Below are positions 25,905 through 33,915 of a DNA stretch of 64,000 nt, one piece after another; the first letter of the stretch is position 1, and the number at the start of each line of letters is the position of its first letter. The translations under genes and the position numbers were made by a program. Source of the DNA: CAXBBB01 sp963815505 (GTDB lineage Bacteria; Bacteroidota; Rhodothermia; Rhodothermales; BA12); NCBI GenBank assembly GCA_963815505.1, contig CAWFGU010000019.1:1-64000 (forward strand), in the 5' to 3' direction. The notes beneath the pieces were generated by a model. The model ran no database searches and was not told the origin of the DNA. It saw only the letters and a program-made list of their open reading frames with translations.

Positions 25905-27176
25905 ATGCTCCGACTGCTACCGCTCTTCCTGTTGTGTATCGCCGTGTCCCCAGCGGCACACGCGCAGCAGACGGCCAGCGGAGAGGTCCGCGATGCACGA
26001 TCGAACATGCCGCTGAGCGGAGCGACGATCCAGACGATGACACGCTCGGCCAGCGCCATCGCCGACGATCGGGGACGATGGCAGTTGCGGGTGCCGAGTC
26101 TGCCAGTTCGGCTGATCGCACGGCGCGTAGGGTTTCGGTCGGATACGTTCGAGGTCATCTCGTCGGCTCCGGTCATACTTCGGATGGAGCCCGCGCCGAT
26201 CGCACTCTCGGGCGTCGACGTGAGCAGCGAGGATCCGGCGATGGGCATCATGCGGCAGGTGCTCGCGCGCAAAGCCGAACTGGCCCAGCGTCAGTTTCAA
26301 TACGGCGCCGACGTGTACGGCCGCCTGCTGATCGAAAAGGAAACCGCCCTGGGCAGGCAACCCGCGCGGCTGACCGAAATGCGGACGCTGCTCTACGCCC
26401 AGGCCGGACGCGGCGCCCGCGAAGAAGTCGTTGCCCGCCGCCGAGTGCCCGAAGGTGGCCCACTCCGCTTCGCCGACGCCGACGGCTTGCCCGACCTCAA
26501 CTTCGAGGACGTGCTGATTTTGGACGGCGCCGCCTACCTGAGCCCGACGCACCCCGACGCCATCGGCGCCTACCAGTTCTTGCTCGGAAGCCGCGTCGAC
26601 TCGCTCGGCAGGGAGTGGGCGGAGATGTCGTTTCGCCCCGGTGAGCGGTTTCCGCGAGGCATTCGCCCCTTGTTCGGCAGGCTCGTCGTCGCGCTGCCCG
26701 ATGCGATGATAGCCGAGGCCGAGATGCGTCCCGTCGACGATCCGCCGCTGCCCAACCTCGATACGTTCAGCGGCAGCTACCACGCGTGGTACGCTCCGGC
26801 GTTTTCCGACGTGTGGCTGCCCAGTCGGTACGAGCGGACGGCATTTCTCACCGTTTCAGGCACGGGCCTGCGCCTGCCGCCGCTCCACGTGACACAGCGC
26901 GCGTGGGTAACCCAGTATCGCCCCGGAGAAGCCGCGCCCGCCGCCGCATGGGCACGTGCGGACCGCTTCTACAGTCCCGCCGCGTTTGGCCCGGTCAGCC
27001 TGTTCGAGTTCTTCCGGCGCGATCATCCGTACGCATCAGAGGAAGCAGACGCCGATACGTCGCTCGTCGGCCGCACGCTCGGCGGGGTGCTTCCTCAGCG
27101 CGGAATGGGCATCGGCCTGCCGTTCATCGGCGCGATCAACAAAATTCAGATCGAAGGCGAAGACGACGACGGCTGA
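25905..27176 (+). CDS. Carboxypeptidase-regulatory-like / DUF5686-type outer-surface protein
   Basis: A 423-residue secreted protein. The signal peptide (MLRLLPLFLLCIAVSPAAHA) is followed by an N-terminal Ig-like carboxypeptidase regulatory domain, residues 22-100 (SGEVRDARSNMPLSGATIQT... LIARRVGFRSDTF), the same module that begins SusC-type receptors. The remainder (VDVSSEDPAMGIMRQVLARKAEL..., PIFGRLVVALPD) resembles the N-terminal half of DUF5686 proteins, here lacking the long C-terminal barrel. It may be a shortened member of that family. No partner gene is evident; the neighbouring DUF3140 gene follows after 80 bases. Confidence 0.68.
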   Translation: MLRLLPLFLLCIAVSPAAHAQQTASGEVRDARSNMPLSGATIQTMTRSASAIADDRGRWQLRVPSLPVRLIARRVGFRSDTFEVISSAPVILRMEPAPIALSGVDVSSEDPAMGIMRQVLARKAELAQRQFQYGADVYGRLLIEKETALGRQPARLTEMRTLLYAQAGRGAREEVVARRRVPEGGPLRFADADGLPDLNFEDVLILDGAAYLSPTHPDAIGAYQFLLGSRVDSLGREWAEMSFRPGERFPRGIRPLFGRLVVALPDAMIAEAEMRPVDDPPLPNLDTFSGSYHAWYAPAFSDVWLPSRYERTAFLTVSGTGLRLPPLHVTQRAWVTQYRPGEAAPAAAWARADRFYSPAAFGPVSLFEFFRRDHPYASEEADADTSLVGRTLGGVLPQRGMGIGLPFIGAINKIQIEGEDDDG

Positions 27177-27256
27177 TCGCTCTGCAACGTCTATCTAACG
27201 CGCGAACCCCATCCCTGCGCACGTCGGTGAAATACGCTCACCAAATCGCATCGCCC

Positions 27257-27598
27257 ATGACCGACGACGAAAAACAGGAGACCTACGACGGCTTCGAAGA
27301 GGCCGTCAACATGCAGCCGCACGAGATCGAAGAGTGGCTCGAAACGAACGACAGCAAGCGCGTCGGTCAGAAGGACGGTGGCGAGAGCGTCGGTCACGCG
27401 TCGGGGCGGCGCATCGTCGAGATCAAGCGCACCAGCAAGGCCGACCTGACCGATTCCCAGTACGACCACATGCGCAAAGTCGTCGGCTACGTCCACCGCC
27501 ACGGCGCGCAAGGTCCGGACAGCGGTGCTGAAACGAGCGACTGGCGCTACTCACTCAAAAACTGGGGCCACGATCCGTGCAAGGACGGCGGCTGCTGA
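27257..27598 (+). CDS. DUF3140 family protein
   Basis: A 113-residue soluble acidic/basic protein matching DUF3140 over nearly its full length: VNMQPHEIEEWLETNDSK, VGQKDGGESVGHASGRRI, VEIKRTSKADLTD, HMRKVVGYVHRHGAQ and DWRYSLKNWGHDP. The biochemical role is not known; homologues occur in halophilic and actinobacterial genomes, often as single stress-related-looking genes. The ATG at 27257 begins the family-like sequence; longer in-frame starts upstream overlap the preceding gene. Confidence 0.88.
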   Translation: MTDDEKQETYDGFEEAVNMQPHEIEEWLETNDSKRVGQKDGGESVGHASGRRIVEIKRTSKADLTDSQYDHMRKVVGYVHRHGAQGPDSGAETSDWRYSLKNWGHDPCKDGGC

Positions 27599-27663
27599 CC
27601 GGCGACTTCGCGTCTCTCTGGCCTTGTACCGCCGCTGTATATAACGACACTTCGGTCGCTGCA

Positions 27664-28962
27664 TCAATCGCTCCGCAACGCGTCGAGCGCGTCGTAGAAA
27701 CCGGGGAATGAGACGGATGCAGCCTCAGCGTCGCGGATCGTTGTCGGGCCGTCGGCGATAAGCGCAGCAACGGCAGCACTCATGGCGATGCGGTGGTCGC
27801 CGAACGATTCGACATGGGCGCCGCGCAGACTCGTCGGTCCGGCGACGTGCAGGCCGTCCTCGAACTCCTCGACCGTCGCTCCGAACGCGCGCAGGTTGTG
27901 GGCTACCGCAGCGATGCGGTCGGTTTCCTTGACACGCAACTCGGCGGCGTCACGAATCGTCACGCCGCCCTCGGCCAGCGTCCCGGCGACGGCCAGGATC
28001 GGCACTTCGTCGATCAGGATCGGCACCAACTCGCCGTCGACCGTGACGTGGTGCAGGTTGGAGGAGCGGACGCGCAGATCGCCGACCGGCTCGCCGCCGA
28101 TGGTGCGTTCGTTGGATACATCGATCCGAGCGCCCATCGCGCGGAGCACGTCGAGCAGAGCGGCGCGCGTCGGGTTGAGGCCGACCGATGGCAGGCGCAC
28201 GTCCGAGCCGGGCACCAGCGTGGCGGCGACGAGGAAGAAAGCAGCGGCCGAGAAGTCGCCCGGAATCGTCCACGTTTGAGCCGGGATCGCGTGTCCGCCG
28301 GCAACGGTTAGGTGACGCTCGCCGCTGGTTTCGACGGACGAGAGGCCCAGCATCCGCTCGGTGTGATCGCGCGAAGGCAGCGTCTCGACGACCGTCGTTT
28401 CTCCATGGGCGAACAGCCCGGCCAGCAGCACGCAGCTTTTTACCTGAGCCGACGGCATCGGCAGGCGATAGGCGATGCCGGTCAGGTCCGAGCCACCCCG
28501 AACGTGCAGCGGCGCGTGGCCGTCGGTCGTGTCGATGCGCGCGCCCATCTCGGCCAGAGGGTCCGTCACGCGCCGCATCGGGCGGCCCGAAAGCGAGGCG
28601 TCACCGATCAATATGCTATCGAACGGCTGCCCGGCGAGTGCGCCTGCGAGAAAGCGCATCGCCGTTCCGCTGTTGCCGCAGTCGAGCGCAGCATCGGGCT
28701 TGGTCAGTCCGTTCAGACCTTTGCCATGGACGACCAGCGTGCCCGGCGAAGGCTCCTCGACTTCGACCCCGAGCGCCCGCACGCATGCCAGCATACTGCG
28801 CGGATCGGCGGCATCGGGAAAGTTTTCTATCGTCGAGGTGCCGTCGGCTAGCGCGGCCATCAGGACCGCACGCTGAGCGATGCTCTTATCGGGCGGCATC
28901 TGCGCCGTACCCTGGAGCGCGCGGGCGGGCGTGACGGTGCGAGAAGGAGAGGAGCCGGACAT
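27664..28962 (-). CDS. aroA: 3-phosphoshikimate 1-carboxyvinyltransferase (EPSP synthase)
   Basis: A 432-residue enzyme of the shikimate pathway that joins PEP and shikimate-3-phosphate. Seen are MPPDKSIAQRAVLMAALADG (PGDKSISHR in E. coli), LDCGNSGTAMRFLAG, LPSRDHTERML, PGDFSAAAFFLVAA, LRVKETDRIAA and FGDHRIAMSAA. The Ala/Gly at the glyphosate-contact motif (GNSGTAMR) is in the usual class I form. Start at 28962 (MSGSSPSR) chosen because upstream in-frame sequence is part of an intergenic repeat. Confidence 0.94.
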   Translation of the reverse strand: MSGSSPSRTVTPARALQGTAQMPPDKSIAQRAVLMAALADGTSTIENFPDAADPRSMLACVRALGVEVEEPSPGTLVVHGKGLNGLTKPDAALDCGNSGTAMRFLAGALAGQPFDSILIGDASLSGRPMRRVTDPLAEMGARIDTTDGHAPLHVRGGSDLTGIAYRLPMPSAQVKSCVLLAGLFAHGETTVVETLPSRDHTERMLGLSSVETSGERHLTVAGGHAIPAQTWTIPGDFSAAAFFLVAATLVPGSDVRLPSVGLNPTRAALLDVLRAMGARIDVSNERTIGGEPVGDLRVRSSNLHHVTVDGELVPILIDEVPILAVAGTLAEGGVTIRDAAELRVKETDRIAAVAHNLRAFGATVEEFEDGLHVAGPTSLRGAHVESFGDHRIAMSAAVAALIADGPTTIRDAEAASVSFPGFYDALDALRSD

Positions 28963-28989
28963 GAATCGTGTAAGTCGGTAAATAAAGAC

Positions 28990-29096
28990 GCCCCCTCCTT
29001 TCAAAGGAGAGGTGCCGCAGGCGGGGTGGTTCCGAGGATAACGCTCGACCCCTCCACCGCTGCGCGGCACCTCTTCTCCGGGAAGCGAGGGTGAAT
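28990..29096. repeat. Inverted pair of REP-like elements
   Basis: Two related GC-rich segments face each other: the first (28990-29032) carries AGGTGCCGCAGGCGGGGTGG, the second, read on the minus strand (29046-29096), carries AGAGGTGCCGCGCAGCGG followed by TGGAGGGG. Together they can fold into a long hairpin. Elements of this general sequence recur between genes in many bacteria. It fills the gap between aroA and the adenosine deaminase gene, both transcribed leftward. Confidence 0.65.
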
Positions 29097-29106
29097 ATCG
29101 GGGCTG

Positions 29107-30186
29107 TTAGGTCAGCGCGGGCCGCACGTCGGCTATCAGCGCCTGCTTCTGGTCATAGGGCATAAAGGCGTGCTCGAACGCGGCCAGGGCAACACGCCGC
29201 GTCTCGTCCGCCGTCAGCCCGCAGCGGGTATGCGCGCGCCAGAGCTCTTCGGTCGTCGAGGTGCGACTGAACAGCGTGTTGTCCGTGTTGACGCTGACGG
29301 CGACTCCAGCGCGAACGTATTCGGCGAGCGGGTGCGCTTCGAAACTGGCTACGACATGCGTCTGGACGTTCGAGGTGGGGCACATCTCCAGCGGAATCTG
29401 GTGGTCGATCACGTACTGCATCAGAGCAGGATCGTCGCGCAGCGTCACGCCGTGCCCGATGCGGTGCGCGTGCGCCTCGAACAGCGCCGACCGAATCGAC
29501 TGCGGTCCGACGCTCTCTCCGGCGTGGCACGTGATGCCCAGCAAGTTGCGGTGGGCCAGCTCGAACGCCTTGGCATGCTCAGCGGGCGTGCTCGACGCTT
29601 CGCCACCAGCCAGGTCGAAACCCACGACGCCGTCTAGCCGCTGCTCGACTGCGACCCTGGCCTGACCCACCGACGCCGACTGCTGGCGGTCGCGGAGCCC
29701 GCACGTGATCACCTGGCTAACGATGCCGTAGGCGCGGCGAGCGTCGGCCAGTCCGGCGAGGACAGCGGTGTTGACCTCTTGCATCGACAGGCCCTCGTCC
29801 GTCGCCAGGATCGGGGCGTAGCGGACTTCGAGGTAGCGCACGCCGTCGGCGGCCATGTCCTCGGCGAGTTCGTAGGCGATCCGGCGCAGCGCCTTAGCCG
29901 TTTGCATGACCGGGATCGAGTATTGAAACCACGACAGGTAGGCCTCGAGCGTCGGGCTGTCGTCGACCTGGAGCAGGATCTCGTGGAGTCCGTCGACCGT
30001 GTCGGCGGGGAGGATGCCCAGTTTTCCTTGCTGCCGGGCCAGGTCGAGGAGCGTGTCGAGGCGCAGCGAGCCGTCGAGGTGGCAGTGGAGCTCGGCCTTG
30101 GGCCAGCGGGCGATCTGGTCGCGCGTGAGCGAGGCGGAAACAGGCGAGGGCGGGGCGGGCGAAACGGGCCGATCTGGGGCGGTCAT
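29107..30186 (-). CDS. add: Adenosine deaminase
   Basis: A 359-residue TIM-barrel metal enzyme of purine salvage. Metal and catalytic residues are in place: KAELHCHLDGSLRLDTL (His-x-His), TCHAGESVGPQSI (His and Glu), AHRIGHGVTL (His), LEMCPTSNVQTHV, and the metal-binding Asp in VSVNTDNTLFSRT. Length and order match the family. It is alone in its transcription unit; the N-terminal 25 residues are Pro/Ala-rich and could be shorter with a different start. Confidence 0.94.
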   Translation of the reverse strand: MTAPDRPVSPAPPSPVSASLTRDQIARWPKAELHCHLDGSLRLDTLLDLARQQGKLGILPADTVDGLHEILLQVDDSPTLEAYLSWFQYSIPVMQTAKALRRIAYELAEDMAADGVRYLEVRYAPILATDEGLSMQEVNTAVLAGLADARRAYGIVSQVITCGLRDRQQSASVGQARVAVEQRLDGVVGFDLAGGEASSTPAEHAKAFELAHRNLLGITCHAGESVGPQSIRSALFEAHAHRIGHGVTLRDDPALMQYVIDHQIPLEMCPTSNVQTHVVASFEAHPLAEYVRAGVAVSVNTDNTLFSRTSTTEELWRAHTRCGLTADETRRVALAAFEHAFMPYDQKQALIADVRPALT

Positions 30187-30395
30187 GGGCGTGTGTTTCG
30201 CTGAAAGGTACGGGCGGGCGGGCGCTCAGCGTGTCGACATGGGATGAAAGCGAGCGGTATGGCAGCGATTGTGTAGAACCGTGCACGGGCCGCCTTGGGC
30301 GGATCTTGGCCGCACGCCTATCGTGCAAAACGTAGTTTCCCGCGCCCCGGCCTCGCCTGGATGCGTCGTTTTACCTCCCTCTGCCTAACGCTCCC

Positions 30396-30773
30396 ATGCC
30401 CGGACCTCTTGAAATCGTCGCCATCCTGCTCGTCGTGCTGCTCCTGTTCGGCGCCAAGCGCATCCCCGAAATCGCGCGCGGTCTGGGCAGCGGCATCCGC
30501 GAGTTTAAGGATGCTACGACCGACATCAAGCGCGAGATTACGATGGACTCCAACAGCCCGCACGCGCCGCGCCCGCAGCAGCACCTGAGCCAGCCGCGCC
30601 AGCCGCAGCAAAGCCCGCCGCTCGTCGACCACGTAACGCCCGCCGAGCAAGCCGCCGCCATGCCCCCGCCTGCCGCTGCCGCGCAGCCGATGAACGACGT
30701 GCCGCCGATTGCGACCAATGACAAGGCTGCTGCCGGTGCCGCTGCTGCTTCGTCTTCGTCGGCCACGGTTTAA
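30396..30773 (+). CDS. tatA: Sec-independent translocase protein TatA/E
   Basis: A 125-residue protein with an N-terminal membrane helix (PGPLEIVAILLVVLLLFGAKRIPEIARGLGSG, residues 3-35, here written as consecutive short pieces) and the FGAKRIPE hinge followed by an amphipathic helix, the TatA signature. After residue 60 comes a long Pro/Ala/Gln-rich tail with no fold. It builds the pore for folded, twin-arginine-signal proteins. TatC is not in the window. A strong terminator lies 12 bases after the stop. Confidence 0.9.
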   Translation: MPGPLEIVAILLVVLLLFGAKRIPEIARGLGSGIREFKDATTDIKREITMDSNSPHAPRPQQHLSQPRQPQQSPPLVDHVTPAEQAAAMPPPAAAAQPMNDVPPIATNDKAAAGAAAASSSSATV

Positions 30774-30785
30774 ACCGCTTAACTC

Positions 30786-30822
30786 AAACCTGACAGGTCT
30801 CCAGTGACCTGTCAGGTTTTTC
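30786..30822 (+). terminator. tatA terminator (perfect 14-bp stem)
   Basis: AAACCTGACAGGTC and its exact complement surround a 6-base loop and run into TTTTT. It is the first of three hairpins in the window that share the CCTGWCAGG core, and it ends only 24 bases before the gatA start. Confidence 0.88.
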
Positions 30823-30843
30823 CTTTCCGCCAAACCGGTCCCA

Positions 30844-32271
30844 ATGCCCATTTCCTTCGCCGACGCGCATCAGTCTCTGACCGACGGCACGACGACTACG
30901 CTCGACCTCGCGAACCGCTTTCTCGACCACATCGACGCGCACAATGAGCGGCTCAACGCCTTTGTCGATCGGGACGACGAGGCTGTTCGGGTGCAAGCTC
31001 AGGCGGTCGACGTGCGGCGGGCGGCGGGCGACGATCTGCCGCTGGCGGGACTGATGCTCGGCGTCAAGGATACCATCTGCACGACCGACTTCCACACGAC
31101 CTGTGCGTCGACGATGCTCCGAGGTTTCGAGTCGCTGATCGAGGCGACGGCGGTCCGCAGGCTACGCGACGCGGGAGCCGTCGTCGTCGGCAAGCTCAAC
31201 TGCGACGAGTTCGCGATGGGGTCGTCGAACGAGAACAGCGTCTACGGCCCGGCTCGCAATCCCGCAAACACCGACTACGTCACGGGCGGAAGTTCGGGCG
31301 GAAGCGCCGCCGCCGTCGCCGCCGGGCTGTGCCACGCCGCGCTGGGAAGCGATACCGGAGGCTCGATCCGCCAGCCCGCTGCGTTCTGCGGTACCGTCGG
31401 CCTCAAACCCACCTACGGTCGGGTGTCACGCTACGGACTGGTCGCGTTTGCGTCGTCGTTCGACTGCATCGGCCCGTTCGCTCCGACCGTCAAAGACGCC
31501 GCCCGTTTGCTCGGCGTAATGGCAGGCTTGGACCCCAACGACACTACGAGCGCTCCCGTCGACGTGCCCGATTTCGTGGCGTCGGTCGAAAAGGGCGTCG
31601 AGGGACTGCGCGTCGGTCTGCCTAGCGAGTTCATGGGCGACGGACTCGACCCAGCCATTCGGGCGCGGGTTGAGGCTGCGGCGGCGCATCTCGAATCGCA
31701 GGGCGCAACGATCCACCCGGTTTCGCTTCCGCACACCCAGTACGGCATCGCAGCCTACTACGTGCTGACGACCGCCGAGGCGTCGAGTAATCTGGCGCGC
31801 TACGACGGCGTCCGTTACGGTTTCCGCTCGGGCCAGACGGCCGACGACTTGGAGGCCTTCTACGTCAACAACCGCACCGAGGGCTTTGGGGCGGAAGTCA
31901 AGCGGCGCATCATGCTCGGCACCTACGTGCTCTCGTCGGGCTACTACGACGCCTACTACGGCCGAGCCCAGCGCGTGCGCCGTCTGTTTCAGCAGGACTA
32001 CACGCGCGCGTTCGAGCAGGTCGACGTGCTCCTCACGCCCGCCACGCCGACGGCCGCGTTCAAGCTCGGATCCAAGACCAGCGATCCGCTCGAGATGTAC
32101 CTCAACGACGTGTACACTGTGACGGCCAACCTCGCCGGAATCCCCGGACTCGTTGTCCCCGCCGGAGCGCACCCCGACAGCGGCCTGCCCATCGGCGTTC
32201 AGCTTCTCGGCCCCGCGATGGGCGAAGAGGTCGTGCTACGAGCCGGGCACGTCTTGGAATCCATGGACTAG
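30844..32271 (+). CDS. gatA: Glutamyl-/aspartyl-tRNA amidotransferase subunit A
   Basis: A 475-residue amidase-signature enzyme that releases ammonia from glutamine for the GatCAB transamidation of Glu-tRNA(Gln) or Asp-tRNA(Asn). The Ser-cisSer-Lys triad is present: Lys in GVKDTICT, the cis-Ser in GGSSGGSAAAVAAG and the nucleophile in SDTGGSIRQPAAF, then GLKPTYGRVSRYGLVAFASS and the C-terminal NLAGIPGLVVP with GVQLLGP. Length is typical of GatA. The gatB and gatC genes are not adjacent. Its ATG lies immediately after the tatA terminator. Confidence 0.94.
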   Translation: MPISFADAHQSLTDGTTTTLDLANRFLDHIDAHNERLNAFVDRDDEAVRVQAQAVDVRRAAGDDLPLAGLMLGVKDTICTTDFHTTCASTMLRGFESLIEATAVRRLRDAGAVVVGKLNCDEFAMGSSNENSVYGPARNPANTDYVTGGSSGGSAAAVAAGLCHAALGSDTGGSIRQPAAFCGTVGLKPTYGRVSRYGLVAFASSFDCIGPFAPTVKDAARLLGVMAGLDPNDTTSAPVDVPDFVASVEKGVEGLRVGLPSEFMGDGLDPAIRARVEAAAAHLESQGATIHPVSLPHTQYGIAAYYVLTTAEASSNLARYDGVRYGFRSGQTADDLEAFYVNNRTEGFGAEVKRRIMLGTYVLSSGYYDAYYGRAQRVRRLFQQDYTRAFEQVDVLLTPATPTAAFKLGSKTSDPLEMYLNDVYTVTANLAGIPGLVVPAGAHPDSGLPIGVQLLGPAMGEEVVLRAGHVLESMD

Positions 32272-32338
32272 TCGCGGTTCGGACACTATCCGTCCGGTTA
32301 TCTTTCCTCTTTCTCACTCACGCACACCTCCCAGAATT

Positions 32339-33217
32339 ATGTCCGTCCTCGTCGGCAACCAGACCCGCCTGATCGTTCAGGGCTTCACCGGAAAAGAAGG
32401 CTCGTTCCACGCCGAGCAGATGATCGAATACGGCACGAACATCGTTGGCGGCGTCACGCCCGGCAAAGGTGGCACGACGCACCTTGATCGCCCCGTCTTC
32501 AATACGGTCGCCGAATCGGTCGACAAGGAAGGCGCCAACACGACCGTCATCTTCGTCCCGCCGCCGTTCGCCGCTGATGCGATCATGGAAGCGGCCGACG
32601 CGGGAATCGAAGTCATCATCTGCATCACCGAGGGCATCCCGGTCGAGGACATGCTCCCGGCCTACCACTACGTCCAGAAGAAAGGCGCGCGGCTCGTCGG
32701 CCCCAACTGCCCCGGCATCATCACGCCGGATCAGGCCAAGGTCGGCATCATGCCTACGATGATCTTCACGCCCGGCCCTGTCGGACTCGTCAGCCGCAGC
32801 GGCACGCTCACCTACGAAGCCGCCGACCAGCTCACGCGCAGAGGCCTGGGCCAGTCGACCGCCATCGGCATCGGCGGCGACCCGGTCATCGGCACCAAGT
32901 TCGTCGACGCCCTCGAGCTGTTCGAGAACGACCCAGAGACGACCGCAGTCGTCATGATCGGCGAGATCGGCGGAACGGCCGAGGAGGAAGCTGCGGATTA
33001 CATCAAGGCGCACATGACCAAACCGGTCTTCTCGTTCATCGCCGGAGCGACCGCGCCTCCCGGACGCCGGATGGGCCACGCCGGAGCGATCATCTCGGGC
33101 GGCAAAGGCACCGCCGAGGACAAGTTCGCCGCGCTCGAAGCCGCCGGAGCCGTCGTCGTCAAGAACCCCGCCCTCATCGGCGAAACCGTCGCCGAGCACC
33201 TGGGACAGGCTGCGTAA
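32339..33217 (+). CDS. sucD: Succinyl-CoA synthetase (ADP-forming) subunit alpha
   Basis: A 292-residue subunit of the TCA-cycle enzyme that makes ATP or GTP from succinyl-CoA. The CoA-binding N-terminus VQGFTGKEGSFHAEQMIEYG, CITEGIPVEDM, GPNCPGIITP, GLVSRSGTLTYEAA and the phospho-histidine loop GRRMGHAGAIISGGKG are all present. sucC is not next to it. An in-frame extension upstream overlaps gatA and was rejected in favour of ATG 32339. Confidence 0.96.
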   Translation: MSVLVGNQTRLIVQGFTGKEGSFHAEQMIEYGTNIVGGVTPGKGGTTHLDRPVFNTVAESVDKEGANTTVIFVPPPFAADAIMEAADAGIEVIICITEGIPVEDMLPAYHYVQKKGARLVGPNCPGIITPDQAKVGIMPTMIFTPGPVGLVSRSGTLTYEAADQLTRRGLGQSTAIGIGGDPVIGTKFVDALELFENDPETTAVVMIGEIGGTAEEEAADYIKAHMTKPVFSFIAGATAPPGRRMGHAGAIISGGKGTAEDKFAALEAAGAVVVKNPALIGETVAEHLGQAA

Positions 33218-33235
33218 CCGCTGCGGCATCACCTG

Positions 33236-33272
33236 AGCGCCGCGCTCGGCTTCGGCTGGGTGCGGCGCTTTC
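33236..33272 (+). terminator. Weak terminator after sucD
   Basis: An 8-bp stem AGCGCCGC/GCGGCGCT around an 18-base loop, followed by TTTCC, 18 bases after the stop codon. Confidence 0.45.
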
Positions 33273-33313
33273 CGTTCTCGGGGATTGAGTGGAACACACT
33301 TTCAGACGTCCAG

Positions 33314-33604
33314 CTAAGTGCCGAACTGCTCGGATGAGTGGCGCAGTGTCACAATTTCGACTCGGTCCGTCTCGGCAATGAAGAGGTAGAAGATGTGGTA
33401 TCCATCGACTACGATCTCGCGAATGTCTTCGTCGTCAATGTCCGGTACCTGGTCTCCCGGAGAGCGGGAAGAGTTCGAGTCGTGTGCTAGCCTCATACAA
33501 GCGACCGACGATTCGCTCGGCTTAGCGGGGTGAAGAGCGCGCTCTGTACTCAGCGATGTCGCGCAGCGCTTTCCTGGCTTGTGTCGTCCAGACTACTCAG
33601 CCAT
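33314..33604 (-). pseudogene. Decayed RelE/ParE-family toxin (frameshifts plus in-frame stop)
   Basis: Reading the minus strand and restoring frame gives a full ParE-like toxin of about 95 residues. MAE and VVWTTQARKALRDIAEY start it, then AERIVGRLYEASTRLELFPL and SGRPVPDIDDEDIREIVVDG, then YHIFYLFIAETDRVEIVTLR. Three lesions interrupt it. A G is missing near 33594 (GAGTAG where GAGGTAG is expected). A TAA stop lies at 33522-33524. One extra G sits at 33448/33449. Only the last 60 codons form an open frame. The first codon would overlap the antitoxin stop by 8 bases. Two lesions are single-G indels and could be sequence errors; the TAA is harder to dismiss. Confidence 0.75.
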
Positions 33605-33806
33605 CGGATGCGATCTCTTGTATGCGTGCGCGAATCTCGCGGAAGACGTCTTCGTGGGGCGTCGTCTCGCCCCGCCGCGCCTGGCCAATGCCTTCTCGAA
33701 TGTGAGTGATCATCAGCAAACGCTCGATAGCGTCCTCGACCGTAGCGTCTTCGGGGAGCGCGTCGATGGCGCGAGCCATGTCGGCTTTGGTGATCGTGTC
33801 GGGCAT
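33597..33806 (-). CDS. Type II antitoxin of a ParE-type toxin-antitoxin pair
   Basis: A 69-residue acidic protein (MPDTITKADMARAIDALPED, then a VEDAIERLLMI helix and a GIGQARRGETTPHEDV helix) with the composition and layout of small antitoxins that precede RelE/ParE toxins. The N-terminus TITKADMARAI would be the DNA-binding part and the C-terminal helix the toxin-neutralising part. It is open and intact, while the toxin that overlaps its 3' end is broken. As an orphan antitoxin it may protect against related toxins or be drifting. Confidence 0.72.
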   Translation of the reverse strand: MPDTITKADMARAIDALPEDATVEDAIERLLMITHIREGIGQARRGETTPHEDVFREIRARIQEIASDG

Positions 33807-33915
33807 GAACGTCGGAGGTTGGTGGAGGTGGAATGAACGACTACGCGGCGGGTTGGCGTAACTCGCATCGGCAGCACTCCGTAGGTTCTCGATTCCACCT
33901 CATCTCCGCCGATCC

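Noticed and set aside
33314..33496. 60-residue protein as an independent small gene
   Set aside because: It is the C-terminal part of a ParE-type toxin whose N-terminal part lies upstream in other frames.
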